A stretch of DNA of 36,393 bases, taken from assembly GCA_948806215.1 (NCBI GenBank), contig CAQIDI010000009.1, positions 1 to 36,393 on the forward strand, in the 5' to 3' direction. The stretch comes from an uncultured Eubacteriales bacterium (lineage in GTDB: Bacteria > Bacillota > Clostridia > Christensenellales > UBA1242). Below the pieces are notes generated by a model. It did no database searches, was not told the DNA's origin, and saw nothing but the letters and a program-made list of their open reading frames with translations. This document shows, piece after piece, positions 7,634 to 15,042 of this stretch (its first letter is position 1; every line of letters begins with the position of its first letter). The position numbers and the translations under genes are program-made.

Positions 7634-8185
7634 ATGCAAATATTAAACAATTTAATAAAGATTGATAAAAAAGGAAATCTTTTATATAATGAGTGGTGTG
7701 AATGGTCTCATTTTCTTGTTCCAAACAAACCTGATTGGTTTAGACAAATATTGCGAAATATTATTGCTATTTTAGGTCATTGTTTACTTTGTTCTGCTGT
7801 TGATGGTTGCTACTTTATTAAAAATAACTCTCCTAAACACCCTTTGCATATAAAATGTGATTGCACACAAAAAGTTATATCTATAATAAAAGTTAAAAAT
7901 AATGCAACCGCTGAATGTGATATCAAGAAATTTACAGAATATATTTTTAAAGATAAAGAAAAATCTAATGGTAAAAATGAGATATTTTATAGCTTGGGTT
8001 TTAATATTAACGACTCATTATTTTTAAAACAAGAATATTGCAAACAAGCACTACAGCAATATTTATCTGGTAATTATATTTTAAAAAATTTAGATATTAG
8101 AGGTCAAAGATTAGCAATACCAATTAACTTGAATGGGGTTAATATTTATAGCGGATGGATGCTTTATCCCGAAGGAAAAATTTAA
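7634..8185 (+). CDS. MuF-knuckle plus DUF6883-like protein, candidate phage-derived toxin
   Basis: A 183-residue protein without a signal peptide. Residues 49-77 contain C50-x2-C53, DG at 57-58, HP at 69-70, H72 and C75-x-C77. This is the Cys/His pattern at the end of SPP1 gp7/MuF-like minor head domains. Residues about 94-183 (DIKKFTEY, GKNEIFYSLGF, a Gly-Asn-Tyr strand, LDIRGQRLAIPI, SGWMLYPEGK) resemble the DUF6883 domain found at the ends of bacterial and phage polymorphic toxins. I read it as a toxin-like module with the last piece of a MuF domain in front; the rest of a phage head protein is missing. It is opposite in strand to its neighbours and 28 bases before a likely partner gene. 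The only purine-rich site (AAAGGA) is far from the ATG, so the start is less certain. Family calls are from memory of patterns. Confidence 0.6.
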   Translation: MQILNNLIKIDKKGNLLYNEWCEWSHFLVPNKPDWFRQILRNIIAILGHCLLCSAVDGCYFIKNNSPKHPLHIKCDCTQKVISIIKVKNNATAECDIKKFTEYIFKDKEKSNGKNEIFYSLGFNINDSLFLKQEYCKQALQQYLSGNYILKNLDIRGQRLAIPINLNGVNIYSGWMLYPEGKI

Positions 8186-8200
8186 AACACTACACCGTTT

Positions 8201-8206
8201 GGAGGT
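8201..8206 (+). promoter_or_regulatory. Strong ribosome binding site of partner gene
   Basis: GGAGGT seven bases before the ATG at 8214, much stronger than the site before the first gene of the pair. The second protein may be made in excess, as expected for an antidote. Confidence 0.7.
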
Positions 8207-8213
8207 TGGGTAA

Positions 8214-8699
8214 ATGAATAAGTTTGATTTAATAAAGTTAATAAACGAAAAACCATATATCAAAAACAACTTAAGAAAAAATGAATATGGTATTATATTA
8301 GATAAAGTAAACGAAGATTATAATATATTGTTTTTTAATTCTGAAAACATAGGAGAATATATAATAATAAATGTGCAACAACAAGATATAGTTCTTGAAG
8401 ATGAAAAACTTCCACAAAGCATTGTTAATGAATTAATAAATAACTTAGATAAAATCAAAAAAAATGCAAAAGAAAATTTAACTCAAACAACTATTAAACA
8501 ATACTCAACTGTTGAACTTTTAGTAGAAAATAAAAAATATAACAAATATGGAATTCATAAAGGTGATATTGGTTGTGTTGTAGATAATAAAGCTATACAA
8601 AATTATATTGAAGTGGATTTTTCAAAAATAAATAGCGATGGAAAATATGTTGGTGATAGTATATCAGTCAAAATTAGTGATTTAAAAATATTAGATTAA
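8214..8699 (+). CDS. Hypothetical protein with DUF4926-like end, candidate immunity partner
   Basis: A 161-residue acidic-to-neutral soluble protein, no signal or membrane segment. Residues about 97-161 (VELLVENKKY, KGDIGCVV, an EVDF strand, DLKIL end) resemble the small DUF4926 beta-barrel domain. Residues about 18-62 look like a second, weaker copy (NEYGIILDKV, DYNILFF, QQDIVLED), suggesting two SH3-like barrels joined by a helical linker (66-90). It follows the DUF6883-like gene after 28 bases, has a strong GGAGGT site, and ends in a terminator, so the two form one unit. The pairing and small size suggest an immunity or antidote role; this is inference. Function is otherwise unknown. Confidence 0.55.
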   Translation: MNKFDLIKLINEKPYIKNNLRKNEYGIILDKVNEDYNILFFNSENIGEYIIINVQQQDIVLEDEKLPQSIVNELINNLDKIKKNAKENLTQTTIKQYSTVELLVENKKYNKYGIHKGDIGCVVDNKAIQNYIEVDFSKINSDGKYVGDSISVKISDLKILD

Positions 8700-8711
8700 T
8701 AACAAAAAACT

Positions 8712-8739
8712 AAAAAAGTGTTCTTCTGAACACTTTTTA
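8712..8739. terminator. Bidirectional intrinsic terminator
   Basis: Perfect 11-bp stem AAAAAGTGTTC / GAACACTTTTT (8713-8723 and 8728-8738) with a four-base loop and T runs on both strands. It ends the plus-strand pair and any minus-strand transcript coming from 8740-8927. Confidence 0.88.
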
Positions 8740-8885
8740 TTTGTTTATTTTTCCTTTACTTTGCTTACTAATTTATAAGTAATGGGTTTATAGAACCTTA
8801 AGAGCATCGCAACTCCCACAAAATATCTAACCCTTTTGCACACCTGCAAAAGCCCTTATTGTCGTAGTTAGGAACGAGCATTTTT
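8712..8885 (-). ncRNA. Candidate structured small RNA (possibly raiA-motif class)
   Basis: Between the terminator of the rpsF operon and the terminator at 8712-8739 lies about 190 bases with no credible gene. The minus strand at 8739-8880 is clearly less AT-rich than its surroundings. Visible stems on that strand are CTTTTGCA-GGTG-TGCAAAAG, CTAAC pairing with GTTAG around it, GAG/CTC around TTGCGATG, GGTT/AACC, and TTACT/AGTAA. The unit then runs into a strong terminator, as an independent small RNA would. It is not 6S, SRP, tmRNA or RNase P RNA by length and motifs. The size, clostridial setting and sporulation genes make the raiA motif a candidate, but I cannot confirm that. No convincing promoter was found; the 5' end is a guess. 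Confidence 0.5.
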
Positions 8886-8927
8886 AAATTTGTGATTTTA
8901 AATTTTGCGTTAATATTTAAAATTTAT

Positions 8928-9008
8928 AAAAAAAATTAATTGTAATATTTTTACACTGTTTGAAAAGCATTAATTAAAATGCTTTGAGTTTGTAAAAATT
9001 ACAATTAA
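8928..9008 (-). terminator. Large hairpin terminator after rpsR
   Basis: Two long arms (8936-8955 and 8991-9008) pair over about 18 bp with one two-base bulge. Inside is a second 7-bp stem AAAGCAT/ATGCTTT (8964-8970, 8979-8985). The A run at 8928-8935 gives eight T on the minus strand. It would end the rpsF-ssb-rpsR transcript, about 70 bases after the rpsR stop. The arms are long for a terminator, so a small inverted-repeat element is an alternative. Confidence 0.7.
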
Positions 9009-9076
9009 TTTAACATATCTAAATAATTTTTTTAATTCTCGCAGAATTTATTTAAACAAATTTTAAATGCGAGTGA

Positions 9077-9361
9077 CTATTCTCCAACATATGGAATTAA
9101 TGCCATAAATCTAGCACGCTTAATAGCTGTTGTTAATTCACGTTGATGTTTAGCACAAGTACCAGTTTGTCTTCTAGGAACAATTTTGCCTTTTTCTGTT
9201 ATGTAACGACGTAGTTTATTAACATCTTTATAATCAATATATTCAACTTTTTCTTCACAGAAAGTGCAAACTTTTTTTCTAGAAGTTTTTTTGAAACGCT
9301 TTGGAGCAACTTTTTCTTCGGTTGCAACAACTTCGGTTTTTTCTTCCATTACTTCGCTCAT
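9077..9361 (-). CDS. rpsR: 30S ribosomal protein S18
   Basis: Small-subunit protein that pairs with S6 on the platform of the 30S subunit. The 94-residue protein has an N-terminal acidic/basic extension (1-30) and the conserved body CTFCEEKVEYIDYKDV, KIVPRRQTGTCAKHQR and AIKRARFMALIPY. C32, C35, C69 and H72 suggest the zinc-binding form. AAGGAG lies at normal spacing from the ATG at 9361. Third gene of rpsF-ssb-rpsR. Confidence 0.97.
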   Translation of the reverse strand: MSEVMEEKTEVVATEEKVAPKRFKKTSRKKVCTFCEEKVEYIDYKDVNKLRRYITEKGKIVPRRQTGTCAKHQRELTTAIKRARFMALIPYVGE

Positions 9362-9392
9362 ATTAAACTCCTTATTAAATTTAACCTATTAA

Positions 9393-9791
9393 TTAAAATG
9401 GTAAATCGTTATCATCAATAGGTTCTAATTTTGTTACTTCTTCTTCATCTTTTCTATTATCAGCGCCATCAAAGTTTTTAGTGCTAATAAATTCAACTTC
9501 ATCGGCAACAACTTCGGTAACATAACGTTTTGTTCCATCGGTTGCATCGTACATTCTTGATTGAAGTGTTCCAACAACTGCTGCTTTACTACCTTTCTTT
9601 AAGAACTTGTGGCAGTTATCAGCAAGAGCACGCCAAACAACAATATTAATAAAATCAGCTTCTCTATCGCCATTAGCATTTGTGTAACGACGAGTTACTG
9701 CTAGTGCAAAACGGCAAACTGAAACACCGTTTGATGTTGTTGAAATTTCTGGATCTTTTGTTAAGTTTCCAATTAAAATTACTTTATTCAT
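9393..9791 (-). CDS. ssb: Single-stranded DNA-binding protein
   Basis: Tetrameric OB-fold protein that coats single-stranded DNA and recruits repair and replication proteins. The 132-residue protein starts MNKVILIGNLTKDPE, has the OB-fold strands FINIVVWRALADNC and the usual acidic tip ending DDNDLPF (last seven residues), which docks partner proteins such as RecO and PriA. The linker between OB fold and tip is short (about 25 residues). Middle gene of the classic rpsF-ssb-rpsR operon. Confidence 0.97.
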   Translation of the reverse strand: MNKVILIGNLTKDPEISTTSNGVSVCRFALAVTRRYTNANGDREADFINIVVWRALADNCHKFLKKGSKAAVVGTLQSRMYDATDGTKRYVTEVVADEVEFISTKNFDGADNRKDEEEVTKLEPIDDNDLPF

Positions 9792-9814
9792 AATTTTCCT
9801 CTTTTAAATTTTTA

Positions 9815-10102
9815 CTATGCTTCTTTTTTTAAACATAAGCTACGCATAACTGCTTCATCAATGTTCATTAAATCATTAATGCGTTTTGGTAGTTCTGTGT
9901 TGGCTTCAAAATCAAACAACACATAGTAACCTTCTTTTTTGTAATTAATTGGGTAAGCTAATTTTTTAACGCCCCAAATATTACGACCAAGAATTTTCCC
10001 ACCATTGCTTTCTATTAAATCTGAATATTTTTTAACAACTGCGTCTTTTTGTTCATCAGTTAATGTTGCAGAAAAAATAGTAAGTAGTTCGTATTTGTTC
10101 AT
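9815..10102 (-). CDS. rpsF: 30S ribosomal protein S6
   Basis: Small-subunit platform protein that binds S18. The 95-residue protein has the family start MNKYELLTIFS, the loop with GKILGRNIWGVKKLAYPI and the end MRSLCLKKEA. AAGGAGGT precedes the ATG. Its leader (10105-10159) carries a hairpin with a CCG element like the S6:S18 autoregulatory site, and the promoter at 10182-10210 is strong. Confidence 0.96.
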   Translation of the reverse strand: MNKYELLTIFSATLTDEQKDAVVKKYSDLIESNGGKILGRNIWGVKKLAYPINYKKEGYYVLFDFEANTELPKRINDLMNIDEAVMRSLCLKKEA

Positions 10103-10104
10103 AA

Positions 10105-10159
10105 AATTACCTCCTTATGGTCTAATCGGCTTTTGAACTTCAAAAGCAAGTTGGTAATT
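10105..10159 (-). promoter_or_regulatory. S6:S18-type autoregulatory leader of rpsF
   Basis: In the minus-strand RNA, AAUUACC (10159-10153) can pair with GGUAAUU (10111-10105), which includes part of the rpsF ribosome binding site. Within lies the hairpin GCUUUUG/CAAAAGC (10147-10141 and 10135-10129), directly followed by CCG (10129-10127). Known S6:S18-binding leaders have a hairpin with a conserved CCG bulge near the start of rpsF. The exact lower stem is not clean in my hand fold. Confidence 0.55.
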
Positions 10160-10181
10160 AATAATAATTAATTACTGCTGT

Positions 10182-10210
10182 ATTATATCAAATAATATTT
10201 AATATTACAA
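10182..10210 (-). promoter_or_regulatory. Sigma-A-type promoter of rpsF-ssb-rpsR
   Basis: TTGTAA (10205-10210) and a perfect TATAAT (10182-10187), 17 bases apart, read on the minus strand. Transcription would start about 15 bases before the leader structure. An inverted repeat AATATTAC-AA-GTAATATT (10201-10218) overlaps the -35. Confidence 0.75.
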
Positions 10211-10258
10211 GTAATATTTTATTTAATAATATATTATTATATATCAATTTTTAATCAG

Positions 10259-10287
10259 TTGAAAAATTTTTAATATTAAACTATACT
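10259..10287 (+). promoter_or_regulatory. Sigma-A-type promoter of the NUDIX gene
   Basis: TTGAAA (10259-10264) and TATACT (10282-10287) with exactly 17 bases between, 25 bases before the NUDIX ATG. Divergent from the rpsF promoter. Confidence 0.75.
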
Positions 10288-10312
10288 TTAAAAAAATAAA
10301 GAGGTTAAGAAA

Positions 10313-10879
10313 ATGGTTATTAAAATTATTAAAGATGCCGACCTTGGTACAGGATTAAAAAACAAAAAATTAAACAATCCCTCAACTCGCTTTGCTTCTC
10401 GTGGAATAATTGTTAGAGCCGATGGTAAAATTGGATTATTTCATAAAGCAAACAAAAACGAATATAAATTGCCCGGCGGTGGCATTGAAAACGAAAAACC
10501 CAAAGAGGCTTTTTTACGCGAAATAATGGAAGAAACAGGCTGCGAAGTTGAAATAACAAAGTTTTTGGGCACAATAGAAGAACATAAAACAGCCAACAAT
10601 TTTAAACAAGTTAGTTATGTTTTTGTTGCAAAACTTTTAAACGATACCCACACCCTGCATTTAACCGAAAAAGAAAAATTAGAAGGTGCAGAATTTATGT
10701 GGGCAACAGTTGATGAGTCTTTAGAGCTAATTAAAAATAGCTTTAATAACCTAAAAGCAAGCAACAGTAATGTTAACTTAACCGAACAAGAATCTGTTTA
10801 TATGACTCAATTTGTTATTAAGCGCGATGAAGCTATTTTAAATTACTATAAAAATTTATTAGGCAATAACAAAATATAA
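10313..10879 (+). CDS. NUDIX hydrolase
   Basis: Hydrolyses a nucleoside diphosphate linked to another group; the exact substrate is unknown. The 188-residue protein contains a full NUDIX box at residues 55-76 (G55-x5-E61-x7-R69-E70-I-M-E73-E74-T-G76), with a Mg-binding REIMEE core. It is preceded by the usual strand RGIIVRADGKIGLFHKA. The region after the box (SYVFVAKL, EFMWATVDESLELI) fits the fold, and a helical C-terminal tail of about 45 residues follows. It has its own promoter and terminator, with GAGG eight bases before the ATG, so it is a single-gene unit on the strand opposite to its neighbours. MutT, ADP-ribose or other substrates are all possible. Confidence 0.9.
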   Translation: MVIKIIKDADLGTGLKNKKLNNPSTRFASRGIIVRADGKIGLFHKANKNEYKLPGGGIENEKPKEAFLREIMEETGCEVEITKFLGTIEEHKTANNFKQVSYVFVAKLLNDTHTLHLTEKEKLEGAEFMWATVDESLELIKNSFNNLKASNSNVNLTEQESVYMTQFVIKRDEAILNYYKNLLGNNKI

Positions 10880-10891
10880 TATTTTTTAACA

Positions 10892-10918
10892 AAAAAACAC
10901 CTAGTATCGGTGTTTTTT
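10892..10918. terminator. Bidirectional terminator between NUDIX gene and gerC
   Basis: Stem AAAAAACACC / GGTGTTTTTT (10892-10901 and 10909-10918) with a seven-base loop and T runs in both directions. It ends the NUDIX gene (stop 10879) and the ger operon (stop 10935). Confidence 0.85.
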
Positions 10919-10934
10919 TATTTTGATAAAAGTA

Positions 10935-12296
10935 TTATAACTTTCCTTGAGCAATAATATTAACAGTAAAAATAACATTATCTAAATAGTTTTCTTTATC
11001 ATCTAAACTATCAATATATTTTTCCCATTTAAAAGTATCAAACTTATTAAAGTTTTTATAAACCTTTAAATAATCAACTTTTTCTTTTTTTGCTAAATTA
11101 ATTAATTCTGATAAATTTTCGTGAATAGTTTTTTTAATAGCTTTTGTAACTTCGCCATTTAGATAAGCAGTTGTTCCATTAATACTATCAATCTCGTAAT
11201 CTTCCATAATAATTTCTTTTATTTGCAAAATTAAATCTAAATCAAAATTAAACACAGGAGTGTTTTCTATAAAATAGCAATTGGTTTTAACTTTTTTTGT
11301 ATAAACTTGATAGGTAATATCGGCATTTTTAAAAATATCGGAATTAACATTTTTTGCAGTTATATTTCCTTTTAATGATCTTGAGTTTATCAAATTAATT
11401 GCAGCAACTTGTTTTTCGTTTAATTCACAAACATATTTTCCTTTTTTAACAACTACTATTTTACCTTCGTTTTTTATAACATCTTGGCTTTGACCACCCT
11501 GTGATTGCCCACCGCCTTGTCCACCTCCGCCCTGAGATGGTTCTGGGCTATCACCTCCGCCACTTTGTCCACCACTTTGACCGCCTTGCTGTTCTCCTTC
11601 ACTTTGGCTTGAACCACTATCGCCACTAGCATTTTGTGTATTACCATCGCCAGAATTTCCGCTTTGGTCATCGGGTGCACTTTCATCTTCTGGACCAGTT
11701 GAAATAACCGGCAGAATAGAAACTCCACTATCAGAAAAATAATTTATATAAAAGTTATCAATGTTAATACTCTCCCCAAACGCAAACATTTTGTTAAAAC
11801 TAATAATATCACTAAGTGTTAAAGCAAATCTAGAAGTTTCTTGTGCACTTGCTTTAATAACATCTTTAGCCTTTCCTTCGGTTATAAAAATTATTGCATT
11901 ACTTGTTAAATTATTGCTTCTAATAAAATAATCTAAAACTTTTGTAATATCTTCTTCAACAATATCTTTTGATACAACCACTGCATCGCAATGTGCAAGA
12001 CCAACGCTTTTTCCAACACTTAAACTAATTTTCGAAATTGCAGTTGATAGGTTTTTGCCAATAGCAGCAAAAGTTTTAACACTTCCAACACTGCCACCGC
12101 TTGTTGCGCCCTGACTAGAAGGAGTTATAACATTTAACGATAGTTCGATATCTTCACCGTTTTTATCTATTCCAATACTTGTTACAACTGCAACCCTATC
12201 GGTTTCTGCAGGTTTATAAATTGTAAAAGGCAAAAAAATCATTGTTATTAATGCAATGGTAATAAACAATTTATATTTTTTCAAAAATCTTGTCAT
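10935..12296 (-). CDS. gerC: Ger(x)C family spore germination protein, atypical
   Basis: Third subunit of a germinant receptor in the spore inner membrane. The 453-residue protein has the GerC start pattern (ETDRVAVVTSIGIDK, residues 31-45) and the C-terminal domain (ITYQVYTKKVKTNCYF, then a long helix region ending near IIAQGKL). Two things are odd. GerC proteins are normally lipoproteins with a cysteine just after the signal segment; here the segment at 10-27 is followed by IYKPAE with no cysteine, so it should stay as a membrane anchor. Residues 201-272 are a Gly/Ser/Gln/Asp-rich linker not usual in GerC, placed between the N-terminal and C-terminal parts. The ATG overlaps the gerB stop (ATGA), showing coupled translation. 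Confidence 0.88.
   Translation of the reverse strand: MTRFLKKYKLFITIALITMIFLPFTIYKPAETDRVAVVTSIGIDKNGEDIELSLNVITPSSQGATSGGSVGSVKTFAAIGKNLSTAISKISLSVGKSVGLAHCDAVVVSKDIVEEDITKVLDYFIRSNNLTSNAIIFITEGKAKDVIKASAQETSRFALTLSDIISFNKMFAFGESINIDNFYINYFSDSGVSILPVISTGPEDESAPDDQSGNSGDGNTQNASGDSGSSQSEGEQQGGQSGGQSGGGDSPEPSQGGGGQGGGQSQGGQSQDVIKNEGKIVVVKKGKYVCELNEKQVAAINLINSRSLKGNITAKNVNSDIFKNADITYQVYTKKVKTNCYFIENTPVFNFDLDLILQIKEIIMEDYEIDSINGTTAYLNGEVTKAIKKTIHENLSELINLAKKEKVDYLKVYKNFNKFDTFKWEKYIDSLDDKENYLDNVIFTVNIIAQGKL
11481..11696 (-). repeat. Low-complexity Gly/Ser/Gln-coding segment in gerC
   Basis: Codes residues 201-272: repeated short GGQS / SGG / QGG units after an acidic stretch (PEDESAPDD). GC content is visibly higher than around it. 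Such a stretch can change length by slippage. Confidence 0.8.
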
Positions 12297-13504
12297 AATT
12301 CCTCCTTTGCCATATTTGCATCAAGAGAAAAATTTAGTGCAAGTTTTTTCTTTTTAGGTTTAGAAATTTGTGTGTATTGAATTTTTATTTGCCCTTTGAT
12401 AACTGCGTTGCAAGCTTTAAATTTTCGATTGTTGTTTTGTTTTGCTCCTGCAATTAATAAGATTATTGGATACATTATTTGAATAGTCATTGTAATAATT
12501 GAAAATGGCAAACTAATAATTAATTCTAAAATGCCTTCTAAATCTAAATAATAGTGATAAGCTGTTATAAATATTGAAACTATAATTGCAACTGCAGGAA
12601 TATATTTATTTTTGAATTTAAAACTTTCTGTTAAACAAGCACACGACATAGAAAATAATGCCCCGGCTTGAAAAATTAAAGTTATCGACCAAATAATAAT
12701 TATTATCCAGTCTAACCTACTAATTGCCGATGTTATGTTAGAATGCAAAGGCATATCGGAAATTGCTAAGCCTTGATTAACGCTAATATCGCCAAACATA
12801 GCAACAAATATTATATAAAATAAAACCACTAAAAAGTTTGTTATTGTTGCATACCACAAAATCTTTTTTCTACTCTTGGTTTTTAAATCCACCCTGCCCA
12901 TTAACATAAGCAGAACAAAATAATCCCCAAACGAAAAGTTACAATATAACAAACTTTCAGGAATACCCAAACTACCCTTACTGAATATTGGTAAAAGATT
13001 TGAAAAATCCACAGTTTTAATTGGAACTAATATTGTTAACACAATTCCAGCAGCAATTAGCCAAAAGAAAAATTCAACACTACGCGAAATCGTTTTTAAA
13101 TCCTTAATTATTATAAAAAATATAAGTAGTAGCATTGGAATAACAAAAAACCACCAACTAATATTTTCAAACAATGTCTCATTAAAATAGTTGTGAGTTT
13201 CTTTAACTATTAAAATTCCTTTAAAGAAAAAGTAAACCGCTAAAATAAAATTTAATAAATACCTTACAACTTTTCCAAACGAGCGTTCTATTATTTCGCT
13301 AAATGTTAAATGCTTAAATTTATACATTATTGCAAGCATAATAATCATAAAAACAAAATCGATAGCAAGCCCACATATAACCGACATATAACTATATTTT
13401 ACTGTATACCTAGAAAGCAATGCAGGCAATATTAAAAGTTTAAGACTAACAATGCTAATGGCAAGCATTATGGCACATTGTCTGTCGCTAATTTGTCTTG
13501 TCAT
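12293..13504 (-). CDS. gerB: Endospore germination permease (GerB family)
   Basis: Membrane subunit of the germinant receptor, related to amino-acid permeases (APC superfamily), thought to bind the germinant. The 403-residue protein has about ten hydrophobic segments between residues 10 and 350 and starts with the family-like RQISDRQCAIMLAISIVS. A basic cytoplasmic tail (about residues 352-403, KPKKKK) is longer than usual. Coupled on both sides by ATGA overlaps with gerA and gerC. The germinant cannot be predicted. Confidence 0.92.
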   Translation of the reverse strand: MTRQISDRQCAIMLAISIVSLKLLILPALLSRYTVKYSYMSVICGLAIDFVFMIIMLAIMYKFKHLTFSEIIERSFGKVVRYLLNFILAVYFFFKGILIVKETHNYFNETLFENISWWFFVIPMLLLIFFIIIKDLKTISRSVEFFFWLIAAGIVLTILVPIKTVDFSNLLPIFSKGSLGIPESLLYCNFSFGDYFVLLMLMGRVDLKTKSRKKILWYATITNFLVVLFYIIFVAMFGDISVNQGLAISDMPLHSNITSAISRLDWIIIIIWSITLIFQAGALFSMSCACLTESFKFKNKYIPAVAIIVSIFITAYHYYLDLEGILELIISLPFSIITMTIQIMYPIILLIAGAKQNNNRKFKACNAVIKGQIKIQYTQISKPKKKKLALNFSLDANMAKEEL

Positions 13505-14946
13505 TTCTTTATTCTCCTATGATTTACATTAGGTATTGTTCGAGGTCGCATTATCATATCGGGAAGTGGTTTTTTAAATATCGAATCCTTAGCATCGCTA
13601 CTAATATATGGCGATATTGGAGCTAAGTATGGCGATCCATAACTATCAAAATCATTTAAATAAATAACAAAAAACACTGCCATTAACACCAAACCATAGA
13701 AGCCCAGCAATCCGCCAGCCATAGTAAATATAAATCTAAGCAAACTCAACTGCTGTGCTTGATCAGGAATTGTGTAAAGCGTTATGCCAGAAAGTGCAAC
13801 TATCATAACTGCGGGTGGGCTAATAATTCCAGCCTTAACTGCGGTATCACCCAAAATTAATGCACCCACTACCGATAGTGCAATACCCAAATATTCTGGC
13901 ATTCTTAAACTTGCCTCATATAATATTTCAAACAAGATTAACACAAAAATTATTTCGGCAAAAGGGCTAAGTGGCAAACCTTGCGTTGAATTAACTATTG
14001 TAACTAAAAACTTTAAAGGCAAGGCTTTATAGTGATTTAATTGAATTGCAATATACATTCCCGGAAGCAATATGGTAACAAAAAAACTAATAATTCTAAT
14101 GCATCTAACAAACGATGCGTGTGCGCTATTAGAATAATAATCGTCGCTAGCCTGAAAATCTTCTAACAAAATAAACGGAACTGTTAAAACAAGTGGCGAG
14201 CCATCAACTAAAATTGCAACTCTGCCTTCTAACATTTTTGCCGCAACAACATCTGGTTTTTCGGCACTACCAATTTGTTTAAATATGCTATATTTTCGTG
14301 GTGCTAAAAATTCGGCAATATAATAGGAATCAATAATTCCATCAATACTAATTTTTTTTATTTTATTAACAACTTGCTTAACAACACTTTTGGTTGCTAT
14401 TCCTTTTAAATACATAACACATATTTGTGTTTTTGTAACATCACCAACCGTTATCATTTCCGTATCTAACTTATCGGTGGCTAAAATTTTTCTAATAACC
14501 GATAAATTAGTTTTTAAGTTTTCGTTAAAACCTTCACGAGGTCCTTTTAAAACTGCACTTGTTGGGGGTTCGGTTAAACTTCGCTCTTTATATTTATCAA
14601 GTTCTATTAAATAACTTTGATTTGATCCATCAAAAAACAAACAAACTTTACCCTTTGATATTTCTTCCACAATGGTATTAAAATTTGTTTCGTTTGCTAT
14701 TTCTGGAAAAGTTATTATGTTGTTTATTATATAAGGTATAATGTTTTTGTTTGGAACTTTTTTTGCTTGTTGCATAGGCTTAATAACAAAGTCAGTTAAC
14801 ATTAAAGTATCGGTCATACCTTTTAAATAAATAATAGCAACTTTTAACTTGTTAACATTAAACTCTTTAACAATAATATCTTTACTATTGTTGAATTGTT
14901 GTTTTATGTTGCTAATATTAAGTTTTAAACTTTTTTTAATTTCCAT
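13501..14946 (-). CDS. gerA: Spore germination protein, GerA/SpoVAF family
   Basis: Large subunit of the germinant receptor, with an N-terminal soluble part and a C-terminal membrane part. Recognised by KGPREGFNENLKTNLSVIR, MLEGRVAILVDGSPLVLTVPF and the EDFQASDDYY motif before the first membrane segment. Four to five hydrophobic segments and a basic tail follow. The ATG at 14946 is preceded by GTGAG at seven bases. A GTG at 14958 is four codons earlier without a binding site and inside a small hairpin (CACAC/GTGTG), so the start is not fully certain; the protein is 481 or 485 residues. First gene of gerA-gerB-gerC, with 4-base overlaps throughout. Confidence 0.94.
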   Translation of the reverse strand: MEIKKSLKLNISNIKQQFNNSKDIIVKEFNVNKLKVAIIYLKGMTDTLMLTDFVIKPMQQAKKVPNKNIIPYIINNIITFPEIANETNFNTIVEEISKGKVCLFFDGSNQSYLIELDKYKERSLTEPPTSAVLKGPREGFNENLKTNLSVIRKILATDKLDTEMITVGDVTKTQICVMYLKGIATKSVVKQVVNKIKKISIDGIIDSYYIAEFLAPRKYSIFKQIGSAEKPDVVAAKMLEGRVAILVDGSPLVLTVPFILLEDFQASDDYYSNSAHASFVRCIRIISFFVTILLPGMYIAIQLNHYKALPLKFLVTIVNSTQGLPLSPFAEIIFVLILFEILYEASLRMPEYLGIALSVVGALILGDTAVKAGIISPPAVMIVALSGITLYTIPDQAQQLSLLRFIFTMAGGLLGFYGLVLMAVFFVIYLNDFDSYGSPYLAPISPYISSDAKDSIFKKPLPDMIMRPRTIPNVNHRRIKK

Positions 14947-15042
14947 TATTTTACTCACACGCTTTTTGTTTTAGTGTGCGTAACATTTAATGTTTTTATG
15001 CTTTTAATAAATAAACACAAAATAATTTTTTGTTTCAAACAA

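Noticed and set aside
8739..8847. Small minus-strand open frame of about 34 codons with a TTG start and a basic, hydrophobic product, inside the candidate RNA.
   Set aside because: No ribosome binding site, rare start codon, and the same bases form strong hairpins. A real short peptide is not excluded, but the structured RNA reading is better supported.
11474..11728. Open frame of 84 codons in another frame of gerC.
   Set aside because: Shadow frame produced by the repetitive Gly/Ser/Gln segment; no start signal and no known product.
12293..13504. Possible use of the Mycoplasma code (TGA as tryptophan) given the low GC content.
   Set aside because: TGA is the stop of gerA and gerB in ATGA overlaps, and tryptophan is encoded by TGG; standard bacterial code applies.
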